Shown here: in pieces, positions 25,145 to 38,040 of the stretch | Position numbering within the stretch: the stretch's first letter is position 1 | Layout: every line of letters starts with the position of its first letter | Source of the DNA: Hygrophila difformis | Taxonomy: Eukaryota > Streptophyta > Magnoliopsida > Lamiales > Acanthaceae | DNA length: 64,000 bases | Reading direction: 5' to 3' | Assembly (NCBI GenBank): GCA_030278955.1 | Contig: JAOANR010000006.1 | Span: 51,426,915 to 51,490,914, forward strand | The notes under the pieces: generated by a model | What the model saw: the letters and a program-made list of their open reading frames with translations, nothing else | Told to the model about the DNA's origin: nothing | Database searches by the model: none | Position numbers and translations under genes: made by a program

Positions 25145-27781
25145 GTGACCATTAAGAATAAATACCCCCTACCGAGAATAGAGGATATGTTTGATCAACT
25201 GAAGGGAGCTTCAGTATTCTCGAAGATCGATTTGCGATCTGGGTATCATCAATTGAGGATCGCCGAGAAGGACATCCCGAAGACGGCATTTCGAACGCGA
25301 TATGGCCATTACGAGTTCACAGTGTTATCATTCGGGTTAACAAATGCTCCGGCCATGTTCATGAATCTCATGAACAACGTGTTCCGAGAATTGTTAGACC
25401 AGTGCGTCGTAGTGTTCATCGACGACATCCTGATCTACTCAAAGAGCGAGGAAGAGCATGCCCAACACTTACATCAAGTGTTAGAAATCTTGCGAAGAAA
25501 TCAGCTATATGGCAAGCTGTCGAAATGCGATTTCTGGTTGAAAGAAGTGGCATTTCTCGGACACATAGTATCCGCTGATGGAGTATCAGTGGACCCGGCA
25601 AAAGTTTCTGCCGTGACGGAGTGGGCAACTCCGAAGAGTCCAACGGAAATAAGGAGTTTCCTTGGATTAGCCGGGTATTATAGACGGTTTGTGAAGGACT
25701 TTTCAAGGATTGCACGTCCTTTGACCCAGCTACTGAAGAAAGGAGCAAAATACGAGTGGACCGAAGCGTGTGAGACTGCGTTTCAAGAGCTGAAGAAACG
25801 ACTCACAACCACACCCGTATTAACATTACCATCAGAGAATGGTGACTTCGAAGTATATAGCGATGCTTCGAAGGAAGGTTTAAGTTGTGTCTTGATGCAA
25901 GACTCGAGAGTCGTAGCCTATGCATCACGCCAACTAAAACCCCACGAGGAAAATTATCCGACACACGACCTGGAGTTGGCAGCGGTCGTTTTCGCTCTAA
26001 AGATATGGAGACATTATCTTTATGGGCGGAAGTGTCGAATGTTCACCGACCACAAGAGCTTGAAATATATATTCACTCAGAAGGAGTTGAATTTGAGACA
26101 GCGAAGGTGGTTGAAACTTATTAAAGACTACGATTTAGAGATAGCATACCACGAGGGGAAGGCGAATGTGGTAACCGATGCCCTAAGTCGGAAAACCCAA
26201 CACGTTACAAACTCGTTGGTAATTCCGCCAGCATTGTACATGGAGTTGGCAAGATTGGAGTTAGAACTTGTGCATCTGGGCACAGTGAGAGAAACGGTCA
26301 ATGCCATGGTCGTAGAAACTCCAATATTGGACGAGATTCGACTCGCTCAACCGGGCGACCCGAAACTCGAGAAGATAAAAGGGTATATTGCTGAAGGAAA
26401 GGCAATAGGATTTGCTGTCCATGAGGATGGAAGCATCCGTTTTAAAGGGAGATGGTGTGTGCCCCTTAAGTGTGCCGAATTGAAACAGAAGTTGATGGAG
26501 GAAGGGCACAACACGTCATATTCCGTACATCCCGGAGGTGACAAGCTATACAAAGATCTGAAGAAGATCTATTGGTGGCCGGGAATGAAGAAGGAAGTGG
26601 CGAATTTCGTGGCGAGATGTCTCACCTGCCAAAAGGTTAAGGCAGTGCGACATAAACCCTTAGGATTGATGCAACCACTAGAGATTCCAAGTTGGAAGTG
26701 GGATAGCATCTCGATGGACTTTGTCTCGGGATTACCCCGATCACCTAAAGGCATGAACAAAATTTGGGTGATTGTGGATAGGCTAACGAAGACAGCCATA
26801 TTTATCCCGATGAAGGACACGTGGACTATGGACCAATTGGCCCGAGCCTACATTGATAATGTGGTACGACGACATGGAGTACCACATGACATCATTTCCG
26901 ATAGAGACATTAGATTTGTCTCTCACTTTTGGACGGAGTTACAAAAAGCTCTCGGTACTCAAATCAAAATGAGCACCGCATTCCACCCGATGACGGATGG
27001 ACAAACCGAGAGAACAATCCAAACACTAGAAGACATGCTGAGAGCATGCGTGTTGGAATTCAAAGGAAATTGGGAATCTCATTTACCCTTGATTGAGTTA
27101 TTCTATAATAATAGCTACCATGCTAGCATCGGCATGGCACCTTTCGAGGCGTTGTATGGACGAAAGTGCCGAAGCCCGTTGAGCTGGGAAGAAAACGATA
27201 AGTCCGTGGTAGTGGGACCACAACTTATCGAGGATATGGCTCAACAAATCAAAGTGATTCAAGGGAAGATGAAAGCCGCACAAGACCGTCAAAAGAGTTA
27301 TGCCGACGTGAGACGACGAGACCTAGAATTTCAAGTGGGAGATAGGGTCATGCTAAAGATATCACCCATGAAGGGGGTGATGCGCTTTGGCAAGCAAGGG
27401 AAGTTAAGTCCTCGATACATAGGACCTTACGAAATTCTAGAACGAGTCGGAACTTTAGCCTACCGATTGGCTTTACCGCCACACTTAGATAGAGTTCATA
27501 ATGTCTTCCATGTCTCGCAACTAAAGAAGTATGTGCCGGACCCGACACATGTACTTCAACCAGAGATAATTGAGCTCGATGAAGATTTGACTTACGAGGA
27601 AGTCCCAGTGCGTATTCTTGACACTAAGGAACGAGTAACGAGGAACAAAACCGTTAAAATGATCAAGGTTCTTTGGTCAAACCACGAAAGTGAAACGGCA
27701 ACTTGGGAAGTAGAATCCGACATGAGAGAACGATACCCGACATTGTTCCAAACCGATACCGACACAGTTATGGGGACATAA
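25145..27781 (+). CDS. Gypsy pol: reverse transcriptase, RNase H, integrase, chromodomain
   Basis: An uninterrupted 878-codon frame beginning inside RT. It shows [13 protein letters not shown], the catalytic [11 protein letters not shown], RNase [13 protein letters not shown] and [10 protein letters not shown], and the integrase zinc finger ([11 protein letters not shown] with CLTCQK). The integrase core has [18 protein letters not shown] and the acidic Glu in [15 protein letters not shown], then [20 protein letters not shown] (GPY/F region). It ends with [20 protein letters not shown], typical of Tekay/Del-type chromoviruses. The true frame starts upstream: RT residues [16 protein letters not shown] (25010-25144) are in the same frame behind the one-base deletion. 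The first Met is therefore not a natural start. Confidence 0.93.
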   Translation: MTIKNKYPLPRIEDMFDQLKGASVFSKIDLRSGYHQLRIAEKDIPKTAFRTRYGHYEFTVLSFGLTNAPAMFMNLMNNVFRELLDQCVVVFIDDILIYSKSEEEHAQHLHQVLEILRRNQLYGKLSKCDFWLKEVAFLGHIVSADGVSVDPAKVSAVTEWATPKSPTEIRSFLGLAGYYRRFVKDFSRIARPLTQLLKKGAKYEWTEACETAFQELKKRLTTTPVLTLPSENGDFEVYSDASKEGLSCVLMQDSRVVAYASRQLKPHEENYPTHDLELAAVVFALKIWRHYLYGRKCRMFTDHKSLKYIFTQKELNLRQRRWLKLIKDYDLEIAYHEGKANVVTDALSRKTQHVTNSLVIPPALYMELARLELELVHLGTVRETVNAMVVETPILDEIRLAQPGDPKLEKIKGYIAEGKAIGFAVHEDGSIRFKGRWCVPLKCAELKQKLMEEGHNTSYSVHPGGDKLYKDLKKIYWWPGMKKEVANFVARCLTCQKVKAVRHKPLGLMQPLEIPSWKWDSISMDFVSGLPRSPKGMNKIWVIVDRLTKTAIFIPMKDTWTMDQLARAYIDNVVRRHGVPHDIISDRDIRFVSHFWTELQKALGTQIKMSTAFHPMTDGQTERTIQTLEDMLRACVLEFKGNWESHLPLIELFYNNSYHASIGMAPFEALYGRKCRSPLSWEENDKSVVVGPQLIEDMAQQIKVIQGKMKAAQDRQKSYADVRRRDLEFQVGDRVMLKISPMKGVMRFGKQGKLSPRYIGPYEILERVGTLAYRLALPPHLDRVHNVFHVSQLKKYVPDPTHVLQPEIIELDEDLTYEEVPVRILDTKERVTRNKTVKMIKVLWSNHESETATWEVESDMRERYPTLFQTDTDTVMGT

Positions 27782-28004
27782 CTGCAATCTTAAGTGGGAG
27801 AGGATGTCATACCACCTATTTTTCGTGCATTTTTGTAAACTTTTGAACTACGTTATGGCTTGATCCCTTTACCGGGTACGTAGGCAGCTTAGAAGTTTTA
27901 ATTCTAAGTTCAGTCACAACATAATAAAACAAACAAAAGACCTTAGCACGAGAAAAGCCGAAACACAACTTCGAGGACGAAGTTGATTCTTAAGGAGGGT
28001 AGAC

Positions 28005-30611
28005 TATAATATCCGAGAATTTTCCAACATAAAATAAAACAATAATTAAATAAATAAACAATAAATACCATAAATAAATAAATCCAGCAAATAAATAAAT
28101 AAATAAAGATAAAGAAATGAGAAATGAGATTTAACTTAAAAAGGAATTAAAGGAATTTAATTAAATGAAAAGAATTATTAAAGGTAAATAAATTGTACAC
28201 CGAAACCCGACACTAATGAACTCGAGGATTCGAGTCCAAACATCCAGTTAGACCCGAGTAAAAATTTAGAGAGAAAGTAGAAACCCGAAGATACCCCGGA
28301 AATCGGAATTCGGGAGCATAGAGGGATAGAAACCCAAAAGAGAGGCGGAAAAGCACGACGGATCGCACGACCCGCCCGGACCAAAGTCCAGGCGAGTTCG
28401 GCGCGGTGGCCGCGCGGTCACGAGGGGAAGGGCGCGCCACGGCCGCGCCAAGCGACAGATTCGCCCGTTGCGCGAATCTCTCGCCCGAACGCGGATTTTT
28501 CGACTTTCGGTTGAACGTCTCTCGACCCAAGACCCTTAGGTCAGATGTTGGACGCCCTAGGACCTGGAAATCTATAAATAAGACCTCCTAGGAGCTCCAA
28601 ATACTTTTACGAAACCCTACAACTTTCTACACATTCGAAACCCTAAATCCGGAGTCGTCGGAGGCACGAAACCAAGACAAACGCTGTTGGACGAAATTTC
28701 TACAGATCTCCAGAGTCGTGGTAAGTCTCGATCCAATCTTTGTTCCATAAACGATTCGAAAACGAATCCTAATCATCTTATTTTCTCTTCTACACCTCGT
28801 ATTGGATCTAGATCGTAGAACCCGACGAACGGAGAGGAGAAACGGTGGACTGGAAGCCACGCCTTCGAATAGACGATCCCGAACGTTCATAAACTCTGTA
28901 AGTTAACTCTTACATGGTTTTGGGATGAATTAAAGCATTCAAAACTAAAAGATTAACAAGAAATCGAAAATCTGTCAATTTAAACTTTCTACCGACGCAA
29001 CAGATTTGGTGAATTTTTCCGAACCTTAAAACGAATTCAAACGGAGAAACTTAAAACACGAAAAACGTTTCTAAGACTTATATCTAGCTACTGTAAATTT
29101 TTGAGAATTGTTGGAGTCGATTTGATATGTGAAAACCCACCGAAACCGAGCTGTTTGAATCTAGATCTTGACATCTTGAACAGAACTTAGGAATGATCTT
29201 GATCACGTTTTTGACATAGGATCTAGAATGTTTTAGATCTTTGGCCGAACATGAAAGTCGTAGATAATTGTCTTAAGATGATCTCTGTCAAATTTTATCA
29301 AATTTGGAGTTGAATTGCTATGGTAGAATTCGAAATCTTTAAACTGTGATACATTAAGTTCGGACAGAATTGATCTTCTGCGAACATTGGTGATTTTGAC
29401 CTATTTAGGTATCTCGGATTGAAAAAGTTAAAACACGAAAGTTGTATATCTCAACGTTTCTGAGTCAGACGTGAAATTTTATAATTTTTGGAATTAAATC
29501 TGATTTTAGACGAATTTTGGAGTAAACTGTGGTTTACCGGAAACAAAATCTTGAAATCTTGTTGAAACATAGAATTAACCTTTAGGGTTGAAATGAGTTG
29601 AGATATTATTTTTAAATAAATACAATTGAAGTCAGATTTTTTTTTAAAAAAAATTAGATCCCCTTACAAACTTGATAAATTAAAATTAGGGGTGAGTGCT
29701 CTGCAGGGTGCCCCCTAACGATTCACTTCGTGCCGTAATGGACGATGGTGACCCCGCGCGCTAAACTTGAAATGTGATATTGCCAAAACGGCAAAATATA
29801 GAGCCTACACTCTCGTGAATATCCGTATGGGTTTCCCGAGGCTCCGGAGTGGTACTGGGTATGGCTGATACGGTTGCGGCCGCCGGGCTACCGGCTAAAC
29901 TTGTTGACATCGCGATACTATCGTGAAACTTTGAGATACCAAATCGGGGATGTAATGGGGATACTAAACTAAATTAAATTAGATTAAATTATGTTGATGT
30001 CCAATTAAATTACTTAAATGCTTTCTTTAAATTATGGCTATTATTCTAAACCATGCGATATGTGTTATTAAATAGAGCCCTGAAATAAATTATGCTATTG
30101 AATAGTTGATTAGATTAAATTAAATATTATGTTATTATCATGCTTTCAGTTATTTATTAAATTAATGGCTTTTAAACCCTACGATCATGCATGTGTTAAC
30201 TTACTCAGCAAGTTTGCTGACCAAAACCGGTTTTATTCATTTTCTTACAGAATATGTGGAATGAGCATGTGTGAGCACGATTCATGCATGGGATTTTGGG
30301 GATTGTCATTTTGCTTTTAAATTCGTACTTTAGACTATATTATGAACGGGCCTGTCTAACCCGTGTTTTGGCCATGTCGGCCCTATTTATATTTTCCGCT
30401 GCGATACTGTACTAAACCATTTATTTCCGTTGCGCTATAATATTATTATTTTCGAATTATATTGTATGAGCTATCTTGAATGATTTAAATACTTGTAAAT
30501 ACTGCAATACCTAGCCTTGCATCTCTTTAGTAAGCTCGGAGAACCCGTGTCTTACTAGGGGGATGTGGCGGTGACATCCCGACCTGGGTGACCAAAAACC
30601 GGGGTGTTACA
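28005..30611 (+). repeat. 3' LTR of the gypsy element
   Basis: About 2.6 kb starting right after the purine tract with CTATAATATCCGAGAATTTTC (a decayed TGTAATATCC start) and ending CCGGGGTGTTACA. It is noncoding and includes a GC-rich part near 28370-28460 and A/T-rich flanks. Only one copy exists, so its age cannot be judged from LTR pairs. Confidence 0.8.
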
Positions 30612-31877
30612 ACATCTATATGCAGCAACATGAAGGTTATGTGAAGAAAGGCCAAGAGCATCGTGTATGGAAGCTAAATAAGTCTTTATATGGACTTAAA
30701 CAAGCTTCAAGGTCTTGGAACATTCGTTTTGACGAAGTGATCAAGTCCTATGGATTTGATCAATGTCCAAATGAAAGTTGTGTATATAAAAGGTGCAACG
30801 GAAATGTGGTGGTATTTTTAGTACTATACGTAGATGATATACTTCTCATTAGAAACAGTGTCAAGGTATTATCAGACGTAAAGGTATGGCTTTCTGAGCA
30901 ATTTCAAACGAAGGACATGGGGGAAGCATCGTACAGTCTAGGAATGAAAGTCATTCGTGATCGAAACAAGAGAATGTTGTGCCTTTCTCAAGCAGCCTAT
31001 ATTGACACTGTGATTGCTCGTTTCAGCATGCAAAACTCCAAGAAATGATTCTTACCTTTTAGGCATGGAGTTCCTCTATCTAAAGAAATGTGTCCCAAGA
31101 CACAAAAGGAGACAGAGGAGATGGCTAAGGTTCCTTATACCTCGGCAGTAGGAAGCCTTATGTATGCCATGCTGTGCACGAGGCCTGATATCTGCTATGC
31201 AGTTGGCATGGTGGCAAGATATCAGTGTAACCCTAGGCAAGGACATTGGATTATGGTGAAGCATATTCTCAAGTATCTGAGAAGAACTCAGGATTATATG
31301 CTAGTTTACCAGTCAAGCAATCTAAGTCCTTTGGGTTACACAGATTCAGATTTCCAAGCTGATCCAGATGAGAGGAAATCAACCTCGGGATATGTGTTTA
31401 CCTTAGGAGGTGGAGCGATCTCATGAAGGAGCGTAAAGCAGAAATGCATCTCAGATTCTACCATGGAAGCCGAATATGTTGCGGCCTCTGAGGCAGCAAA
31501 TGAGGTTGTGTGGCTCTAGAGCTTCTTGTATGACTTGGGGGTTTCTGCGAGTATGCCTCATTGCATCATTATCTATTGTGATAACGTTGGTGCAGTGGCA
31601 AACTCAAAAGAACCTAGAGCTCATAAAGCAAGTAAACACATAGAAAGAAAGTACTACATCATACGAGACATCGTAAGGCGAGGAGACGTGGTTGTGACAA
31701 AGATTGCGTCGTTGGACAACTTGGCAGACCTTTTCACGAAGACTCTGGCAATAAAGATCTTCGAGAAACATGTAGAGGGTCTTGGTTTACGATATCTTGC
31801 AGCTAGCTAGACTTTAAGTATAAGTGGGAGACATGTTTGTGTATACTAAAAGTTTAGCTTTAGTATAAGTGGGAGAT

Positions 31878-33271
31878 TGATAGAGTATACAGTAAAGCAA
31901 ACTTTTAGTGCGCTTTTGTATTTATTCGATATCTATATTGACTGAAATAAATGGTTATTTACATTGTTGCTTTTGTATGGATGCTTGTATGTTTTCTATA
32001 TAATGCAAGTATGTCCAATTATCTAATATTGTAGACATCATGGTGTGTTAGGAGTCACACAGAAGATCATGTTTCCGGTTCCTTATAAGATATAAACAGT
32101 ATTCACAACTGAGATAGTTTGGGACATAACTATTGGTTTAAGTTGTACTGGAAACTTGTAATTAGTTTATCTTGACTATTAGTTTGCAGTAGTGCGCTGC
32201 GTCGCATTGAATGGATCACAGTTGAGATGCATTCTTCTATTCTAAAATAAGAAGAATCAATATCTCGACGACTCTGATTAATTCTTAACCCTAGTAGAGA
32301 TAAATCTGACACATGGAATATTTGTTGGTCGCTTTGATTTGCCATGAGTGAGAATCCTAGTTGATTCAATATGCTTCGTACTTTGGGCGTCAATATTATT
32401 TGCATGGTGTCTATTTATTCTCACTAGGGCACTATGTCCTGGTTATCCGGGTTGATGACATCCCCTTAAGAAGCTCAATAAGGATTATTGTATGAATCCT
32501 GCAGGTGGATTTATTTCGTACAATGATGAAGTTTGAGTGGTACTACTTAAAGATTAAAAGAGATTAATTGATTAAAATTGTCAGAAGTTTTAATTAATTA
32601 ATGAACGTGTGATATCTTAAACATAGGGAATAAATTGAGTCTAATAGAAGCCCAGATTCAATCTGGATCAGGCTGGGAGTACAACATTAATTATTTAGTG
32701 GAATTAATTAATGTTTTATAGGCCAAATTATGTTCTGGGCTGAACATAAGAATTTGAGTCTGTAAAGGAGCCTGAGCCTGATACCTTCTAGTGGATCCCC
32801 AGTCTGGCCCAATGACCAACTAGGAGAGTCTATAAATAAGTCTCCAGAAACCCTAGCCAACATAAGATAATCATAATTCTCTTCCAAAAATAGAGAGAGG
32901 GGGCGACCAAGAGGGTTTTTTGGAGATCCAATTTTCTCTCCATCCGTTCGATAGATCTCCGTCCATCCGGTGTTCATACGGGGTCGGGAACCGTCTGGAA
33001 GATTCCTAGTGTTGAATCCTTTCGTGCGCAAGGAGGGAGATCCGTACGTGCGCCCGTTTGTGTGCTTGGAAATTGTTCGTGGTTGTATGTTGCAGATCTA
33101 CGGACATAGACGAAAAGAACCAAGTTTCCAACCAGACGTTGTTGCAGATCTGCTTTGGAAATGTATTTTTCATAACCATTCTAGTAGATATATTATAATA
33201 CCATGTATGTATGTGTTGGCATCCAATAACAATCCCTGGGCACGGACCACCTTCATAGGTGTGTTCCATCA
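31878..33271 (+). repeat. 3' LTR of the copia element
   Basis: Begins TGATAGAGTATAC after the purine tract AAGTGGGAGAT and ends GTGTTCCATCA. The last 237 bp match the 5' remnant. Just upstream, the tract AGTATAAGTGGGAGA occurs twice (about 31817 and 31862), so a second purine tract lies inside the 3' untranslated part. Confidence 0.92.
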
Positions 33272-34283
33272 ATAATGCCTCCAATCTCCATTCTTTTTCT
33301 CGGATGCGGCTACGGTGCAGCACAAGCAGGTGTAGCTGTGATGGTGGATGGCGGGAAAAAAAGTTCAAATTAATAATTTATCAAATCCATCCTTTGTGTT
33401 ATTCTGGCATGTTTTAGTCCTTTGTCTTTCAACTTAATTGCCACTTCAGTTCTAATAATAATAAAGTATCGCCCCACTTTTCAAATTATTTCATTCACCT
33501 CCAAAACTTTAAAAGTTTATTTTTATTGATCTATTTATGAAATAAAGACAATATGCTTCCGTAAGTAAAAATTAAATACCAAATCTCATAGCTTGGGTTT
33601 GACTGCTTTGTTGCCGGATCTTCAAAGCTCTGAAATATTATGAACTCATTCCAACTACATGAACGCAGTCAACGGTTCACCGGTTTTGGGTTCCTTTAGC
33701 AATAGTCAACATAATCATATTTTATTTCTTACCATGGGAAGTAGCAATGTTTGGGTAAAAAATATAATTATTATTTTTTACGGTTATGGATATAGAAGCT
33801 TGGATTATATTAAAAAAATATTAACTATATTATTCAAAAAATGGAGGAATTAATTAAAAGCATAAGCTTTGTTTGGCAAAACAACTAAATCGAATCAACT
33901 AATTTTTGAGACAATTTGAGATAAAATAGCTTTTTTAAAAAGATAAAAATAACTAAAAACAGTGTCCAATCAGCTATTCTTGAAAACGTTGCAAATAACA
34001 TTTTGAATTTCAGCTTATTATAGGCAAAAGGTTGGCCTTGAAATTGTCCAATGGCTAATTTTGAATAATTTATTACTCACGTAATCAGTTAACAACTAAC
34101 ATTTAATTCTCAAACAAACCCATACTGTAATATAGAAGAACCAAATTTGAGATGAAATTTACATTAGATAATTTAATTTTCCTTAATTAATATAGATAAA
34201 AAATACTACCAAATATGTCGCAAAAACTTTATGAGCTGGTATTATATTTATTCTTTAAATATAATTTCTATATTTGTTATATT
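33272..34283. other. Gene-free A/T-rich DNA, possible MITE remnant
   Basis: No coding sequence. Between about 33865 and 34125 the ends TTGTTTGGCAAAACAACTAA and TTCTCAAACAAACCC are weakly inverted and could be a decayed hAT-like MITE. The stretch ends in the ATATT duplication that borders the LTR array. Confidence 0.45.
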
Positions 34284-37200
34284 TGTAACGCCCCGAAAAT
34301 TTAAAGCCATTTTCGTGACGTCATCGCCGTATTAACTATTCTAAACTGTTGATCACTCAGCTTAGATAGTCAATACGAAGCGAGGTATAAATACAAACCT
34401 GTATCACACTCAAATAAATGCCAACAAAGCAGTATATAACCCCAGGAACAATACATGGCATATCCGGGCGACAAGCCCTGAAATGATATATTAACATGGT
34501 CGCACATCCAATACCAGGAATGACCAATAAGTAAATCATATGTGACAACTACTCACATTTAAGGAATAACATATATTTTCATCAAAGGTCAGGCAAGAGC
34601 ATATAATATTTATTCTAAACAGTAAATATAATAGATGCAGCCTAGCTAGTTCGCTCAACCCGTACCCCAACATCGTGGTCTGCGCCATCCGTAGGAAGAT
34701 CTATAAAACAAAAACAGATAACCGCAACAAGGTGTCAGTACATCGTACTGGCAAGGAATAGATATAGCTGGGGAAACGGGGCACACTAATGATAACCCTA
34801 GCCTATATAAATAATAATAACAATAATAATAACAATAATGATAACAATAATGATAACAATAATTAAGGACATAAAATAAATACAGAAAGTAAACATCACA
34901 CCGTCCCATACCGGTGCTTCAACCACTGCAGATAAAATGAATGATGGATGATGAGATGAAATGTTATGACCTAAGATGTCTATCTACCCTAAATGCAATA
35001 CATAAGCATGTCTAGCGCGCACCTAGGTACCATGGTCGGTATTCCCTCCCATATAAGGGTCCACTCCCCTTAATGGTCGAGAGACATACCCACAGTGCCC
35101 CCGCCGCGGACACTAACAGCTGAGATCGTGGCTTACGGCAAGCGAGTCAGGCTAAGGGTCATGAGCCCTTTCTAGCCAAATACAGACTAGGATATAAATC
35201 CTTTTCAGTCTCAATGCCCCGGGAAAGATACCACTATGCCCAATCGGATACCGACTCGTAAACATAGGGTATCCTACCCGCGTAGCATAATCCAATGCCC
35301 AGGGAAAGATACTACTATGCCCAATCGGATACCGACTCGTAAGCATAGCGTATCCTACCCTAGTAGCATATCAATATATCATCACAGATATTCACATATC
35401 ATCACAGATATTCACATATCATCACAGATATTCACATATCATCACAGATATCCACATATCATCACAGACTAGGATATAAATCCTTTTCAGTCTCAATGCC
35501 CCGGGAAAGATACCACTATGCCCAATCGGATACCGACTCGTAAGCATAGCGTATCCTACCCGCGTAGCATTATTTTTCAGTCTCAACATATCATCACAGA
35601 TATTCACATATCATCACAGATATTCACATATCATCACAGATATTCAGATTCAATTCGATCACATGTCCATACGTAAATCAACGCATCAGGACAAAATAAA
35701 CAACTCATCTCGAGTTATGTATAATCAGGGGTGTGCCAAGTCCCACGTATCGGCATCAACAACTCATCGCGAGTTAAGTATCAAGGGTGTGCCAAGCCCC
35801 ACATATCGGCACCAACACATATTCAGATTCAATTCCACACATGTCAATACGTAAATTACGCGTCATGACAAAATAAACAACTCATCTCGAGTTAAGTGTA
35901 ATCAGGGGTGTGCCAAGTCCCACATATCGGCACCAACTCATAACATCAAAATAGAAGCAACGCAAGATTCCATCCTAAACTAAGGCATGGTAGATCTTCT
36001 CTAATTGCAACTAAGTTCCAGGTTATGAGCATAATAATTAGTGAGATATTCGCAAGCAGTTCTAGCCTAATTCTAAGGCATCCTCATTATACGCAGGGAA
36101 TCCGTACACACGAGAGTTCCCAATACTAAGGCAACATAGACTATACTAGTCTATTCCTAACCCCGATCTAATTTGCTATTCTAAACCTTGCCTTTATTAT
36201 AAATCTTCAAGCTCCCTTTGTACAACTTCAACTTTCACGTGGCTTCAATACAAGTCCACACTCATTCCCTGTACAATAATATCATCATAAGAATTAAAAT
36301 AATTTAACAATACCAATTTCATCATATCCTCTTATCTCAAACACCAACAACCACCTCCAATCCCCTTTTTATAATCCCTCCAAATCAACCACCCAACACT
36401 TCCAATTCTATGTTTATCAACATAGAATTAAGTAACTCCAAAATAATTCAACAAAGCCAAATAATAAAGACTAATCCAATACCCAACATAATATTCTAAA
36501 ATTTAAGCATTCAAGTATTCCCACATTAAATACTAGCCAACCAAGAATCTAATTAATCCACATAAGCATGTTGACACATAATAAAATTCATATAGCAATA
36601 CTCAAATTCTATACTAACAATAGAATCCAAGAGTTATAAGCTAGCATATTCAAGAATCCTTAATTAAATCTAATAGCTCAATATTGTACAGAGTTATCTC
36701 AAACTCCTTCATTCAAATTTATTTAACACTATATATATAAAAAGGTAAAAATATTAAATCCATGGAAAAGGTTAACAAGATAAATAAATATAGGATTATG
36801 CCAATTGCTGTAGTGCTCACTAATCTAGTCATGAGTATATTTGCTTAAGACAAATTAAACATAGTCCCACGTCGTTGTCCAATATGCCAAACACCCTACA
36901 TGTGACACAACACAGCTACCAAAATTAATCATTTAGCACTTAACAACAAACAACCAAATACATGAACAATTATCACAATAGTTAACATATTAATAATTAA
37001 CCTCTAGCCATAATTTCGAATCAATCATCGTAGTTAGAATCTTCAAATTATTCAACCAAAAGATTCATCAATTCAAACACACAGTCACTAATCTAACAAG
37101 ATATATCCAAACACCCCATCAACATAAAAGAAGAAACATCTTCAACACATCCACCACCGCCACGGTGAAAACCACCACTGTCCGACCACACCACCACCAC

Positions 37201-38040
37201 CGGACATCACCACAGTCACAACCACCACCTCCCGACGCCACCAGACCACCACCAGCCACCGACGGCAGGCCGGCAGCCGTCACAGCGGCAGCGGCGAAAC
37301 GCCGCTGCACAGCAGCGGCAGCACCGCCGCTGCTCCGGCATCGCGCCACCATGCGACGCCGCCTCCACCACCCACGGTCACAGCACCACCAACATCACCC
37401 CTTCGCCGGCGAGTCTCCGGCGCGATCACAGCGGCGGCAGCAGGGCAGCCGCCGCCTGCCACCACCACAGCGCGCGCAGGCGCGCTGTGCGCCATCGCCG
37501 GCTGGAGGCGGCGCCTCCAGCCCCTCCGCCTGCCATTGCCATCTCCGGCACCTCCCCCTCTCCTCCGGTGAATAGCCGGCTCCTCCAAGAAATGGAGCCC
37601 GATGCTTCCACAAATTCCCCAATTAGTGTGGAAAAGAAAAGAGAAAGAAGAGGAAGTCCATACCTTCACAAGAACATGGATTTGGAGCTCCGATTCTCAT
37701 CTCAATCGCCCAACTAGTTGCTCTCTTCTTCACCATCGAGATCCCCTTTTGAGTGCCCTAGCTTTTCTTCTCTTGAATGTTACGGGAATGAAGAATGGAA
37801 GAGTACCCCCAATTTAAGTCAATGGACTCAATTGAAATACCCATATTCTCATTTTGGCCCCAACTCTTTTCACTACTTCTAAAAGCTCCCTTGCTCAATC
37901 CACTTTGGTGGGTCTCTCCTCAATTATTCTTTTGGTCATCCAATGATTTATCCCACTAATTTGATTCTCAAATCACCCATTTTATATAATTAATCAAAAA
38001 TAAATAAATGAGTTATGGGATAATTAATCGGGATGTTACA
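34284..38040 (-). repeat. LTR1 of the array
   Basis: 3757 bp. It is nearly identical to LTR2 and LTR3, with few substitutions. It has four rather than three left-hand copies of the ATCACAGATATTC-type unit (about 35385-35470) and lacks a short GCAACAGCAGC segment present in LTR3. Proline/arginine-rich frames in its GC-rich zone (37140-37570) are compositional, not genes. Confidence 0.93.
35195..35650 (-). repeat. Internal sub-repeats of the LTR
   Basis: Within LTR1 a unit containing GATACCACTATGCCCAATCG and GGATACCGACTCGTAA occurs three times (about 35215, 35295, 35500). Between and after these lie short tandem units of ACATATCATCACAGATATTC. A further unit with GGGGTGTGCCAAGTCCCAC recurs three times at 35729-35930. 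The same arrangement is present in LTR2 (about 40540-41260) and LTR3 (about 45830-46550). Confidence 0.85.

Larger units (their letters stand above)
23304..30611 (+). mobile_element. Ty3/gypsy chromovirus, 5'-truncated, nested in copia RT
   Basis: Gag, protease, RT, RNase H, integrase and a C-terminal chromodomain-like region follow in gypsy order, then a polypurine tract (TTAAGGAGGGTAGA) and one LTR (about 28005-30611). No 5' LTR or primer-binding site exists: copia RT sequence passes straight into gag near 23304. About eight bases of copia are also missing there relative to the other side (GNL / YMQQ), as expected if a deletion removed the gypsy left end after insertion. Confidence 0.93.
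19774..31810 (+). pseudogene. Copia gag-pol polyprotein, interrupted and mutated
   Basis: The frame starts MSFNPLMTILTQNKLTGPNY and hits TGA at 19846-19848 (LDWK-stop-NLDIVL). It then runs open to 21813: gag; a zinc knuckle [14 protein letters not shown] whose last Cys is lost; protease [11 protein letters not shown]; pre-integrase [12 protein letters not shown]; integrase [30 protein letters not shown]. After a stop near 21811 and the hAT insertion it resumes SEHKSKSEIILNEL, then RT YKWVFRRK and QMDVKTVFLNG up to about 23303. RT continues beyond the gypsy insertion at about 30612 with YMQQHEGYV, LYGLKQASR and YVDDIL, then RNase H (GYTDSDFQADPDERKSTSGY, EAEYVAASEAANEVVWL) with further TGA and TAG stops. 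It cannot encode a working polyprotein. Confidence 0.94.
17970..33271 (+). mobile_element. Ty1/copia LTR-retrotransposon, 5'-truncated, carrying two nested insertions
   Basis: The element runs from a 5' LTR remnant (17970-18206) through a primer-binding site, a leader, a broken gag-pol frame and a polypurine tract to a full 3' LTR (31878-33271, 1394 bp). Domain order (protease, integrase, reverse transcriptase, RNase H) is that of copia. A hAT-type element (21922-22702) splits the integrase/RT linker and a gypsy element (23304-30611) splits the RT. The 5' LTR keeps only its last 237 bp, which match 33035-33271 with scattered substitutions, so most of it was deleted. No target duplication can be tested. 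Confidence 0.95.

Noticed and set aside
35380..35650. Short regularly spaced repeats that could look like a CRISPR array
   Set aside because: Units of ATCACAGATATTC are direct tandem repeats without unique spacers, inside a plant LTR, and recur in all three LTR copies.
37119..37669. Long proline/arginine- or glycine/alanine-rich frames on both strands (also at 42441-42956 and 47734-48343)
   Set aside because: They overlap each other in several frames inside the GC-rich part of the LTRs, start and stop at random, and differ by indels between LTR copies; compositional only.
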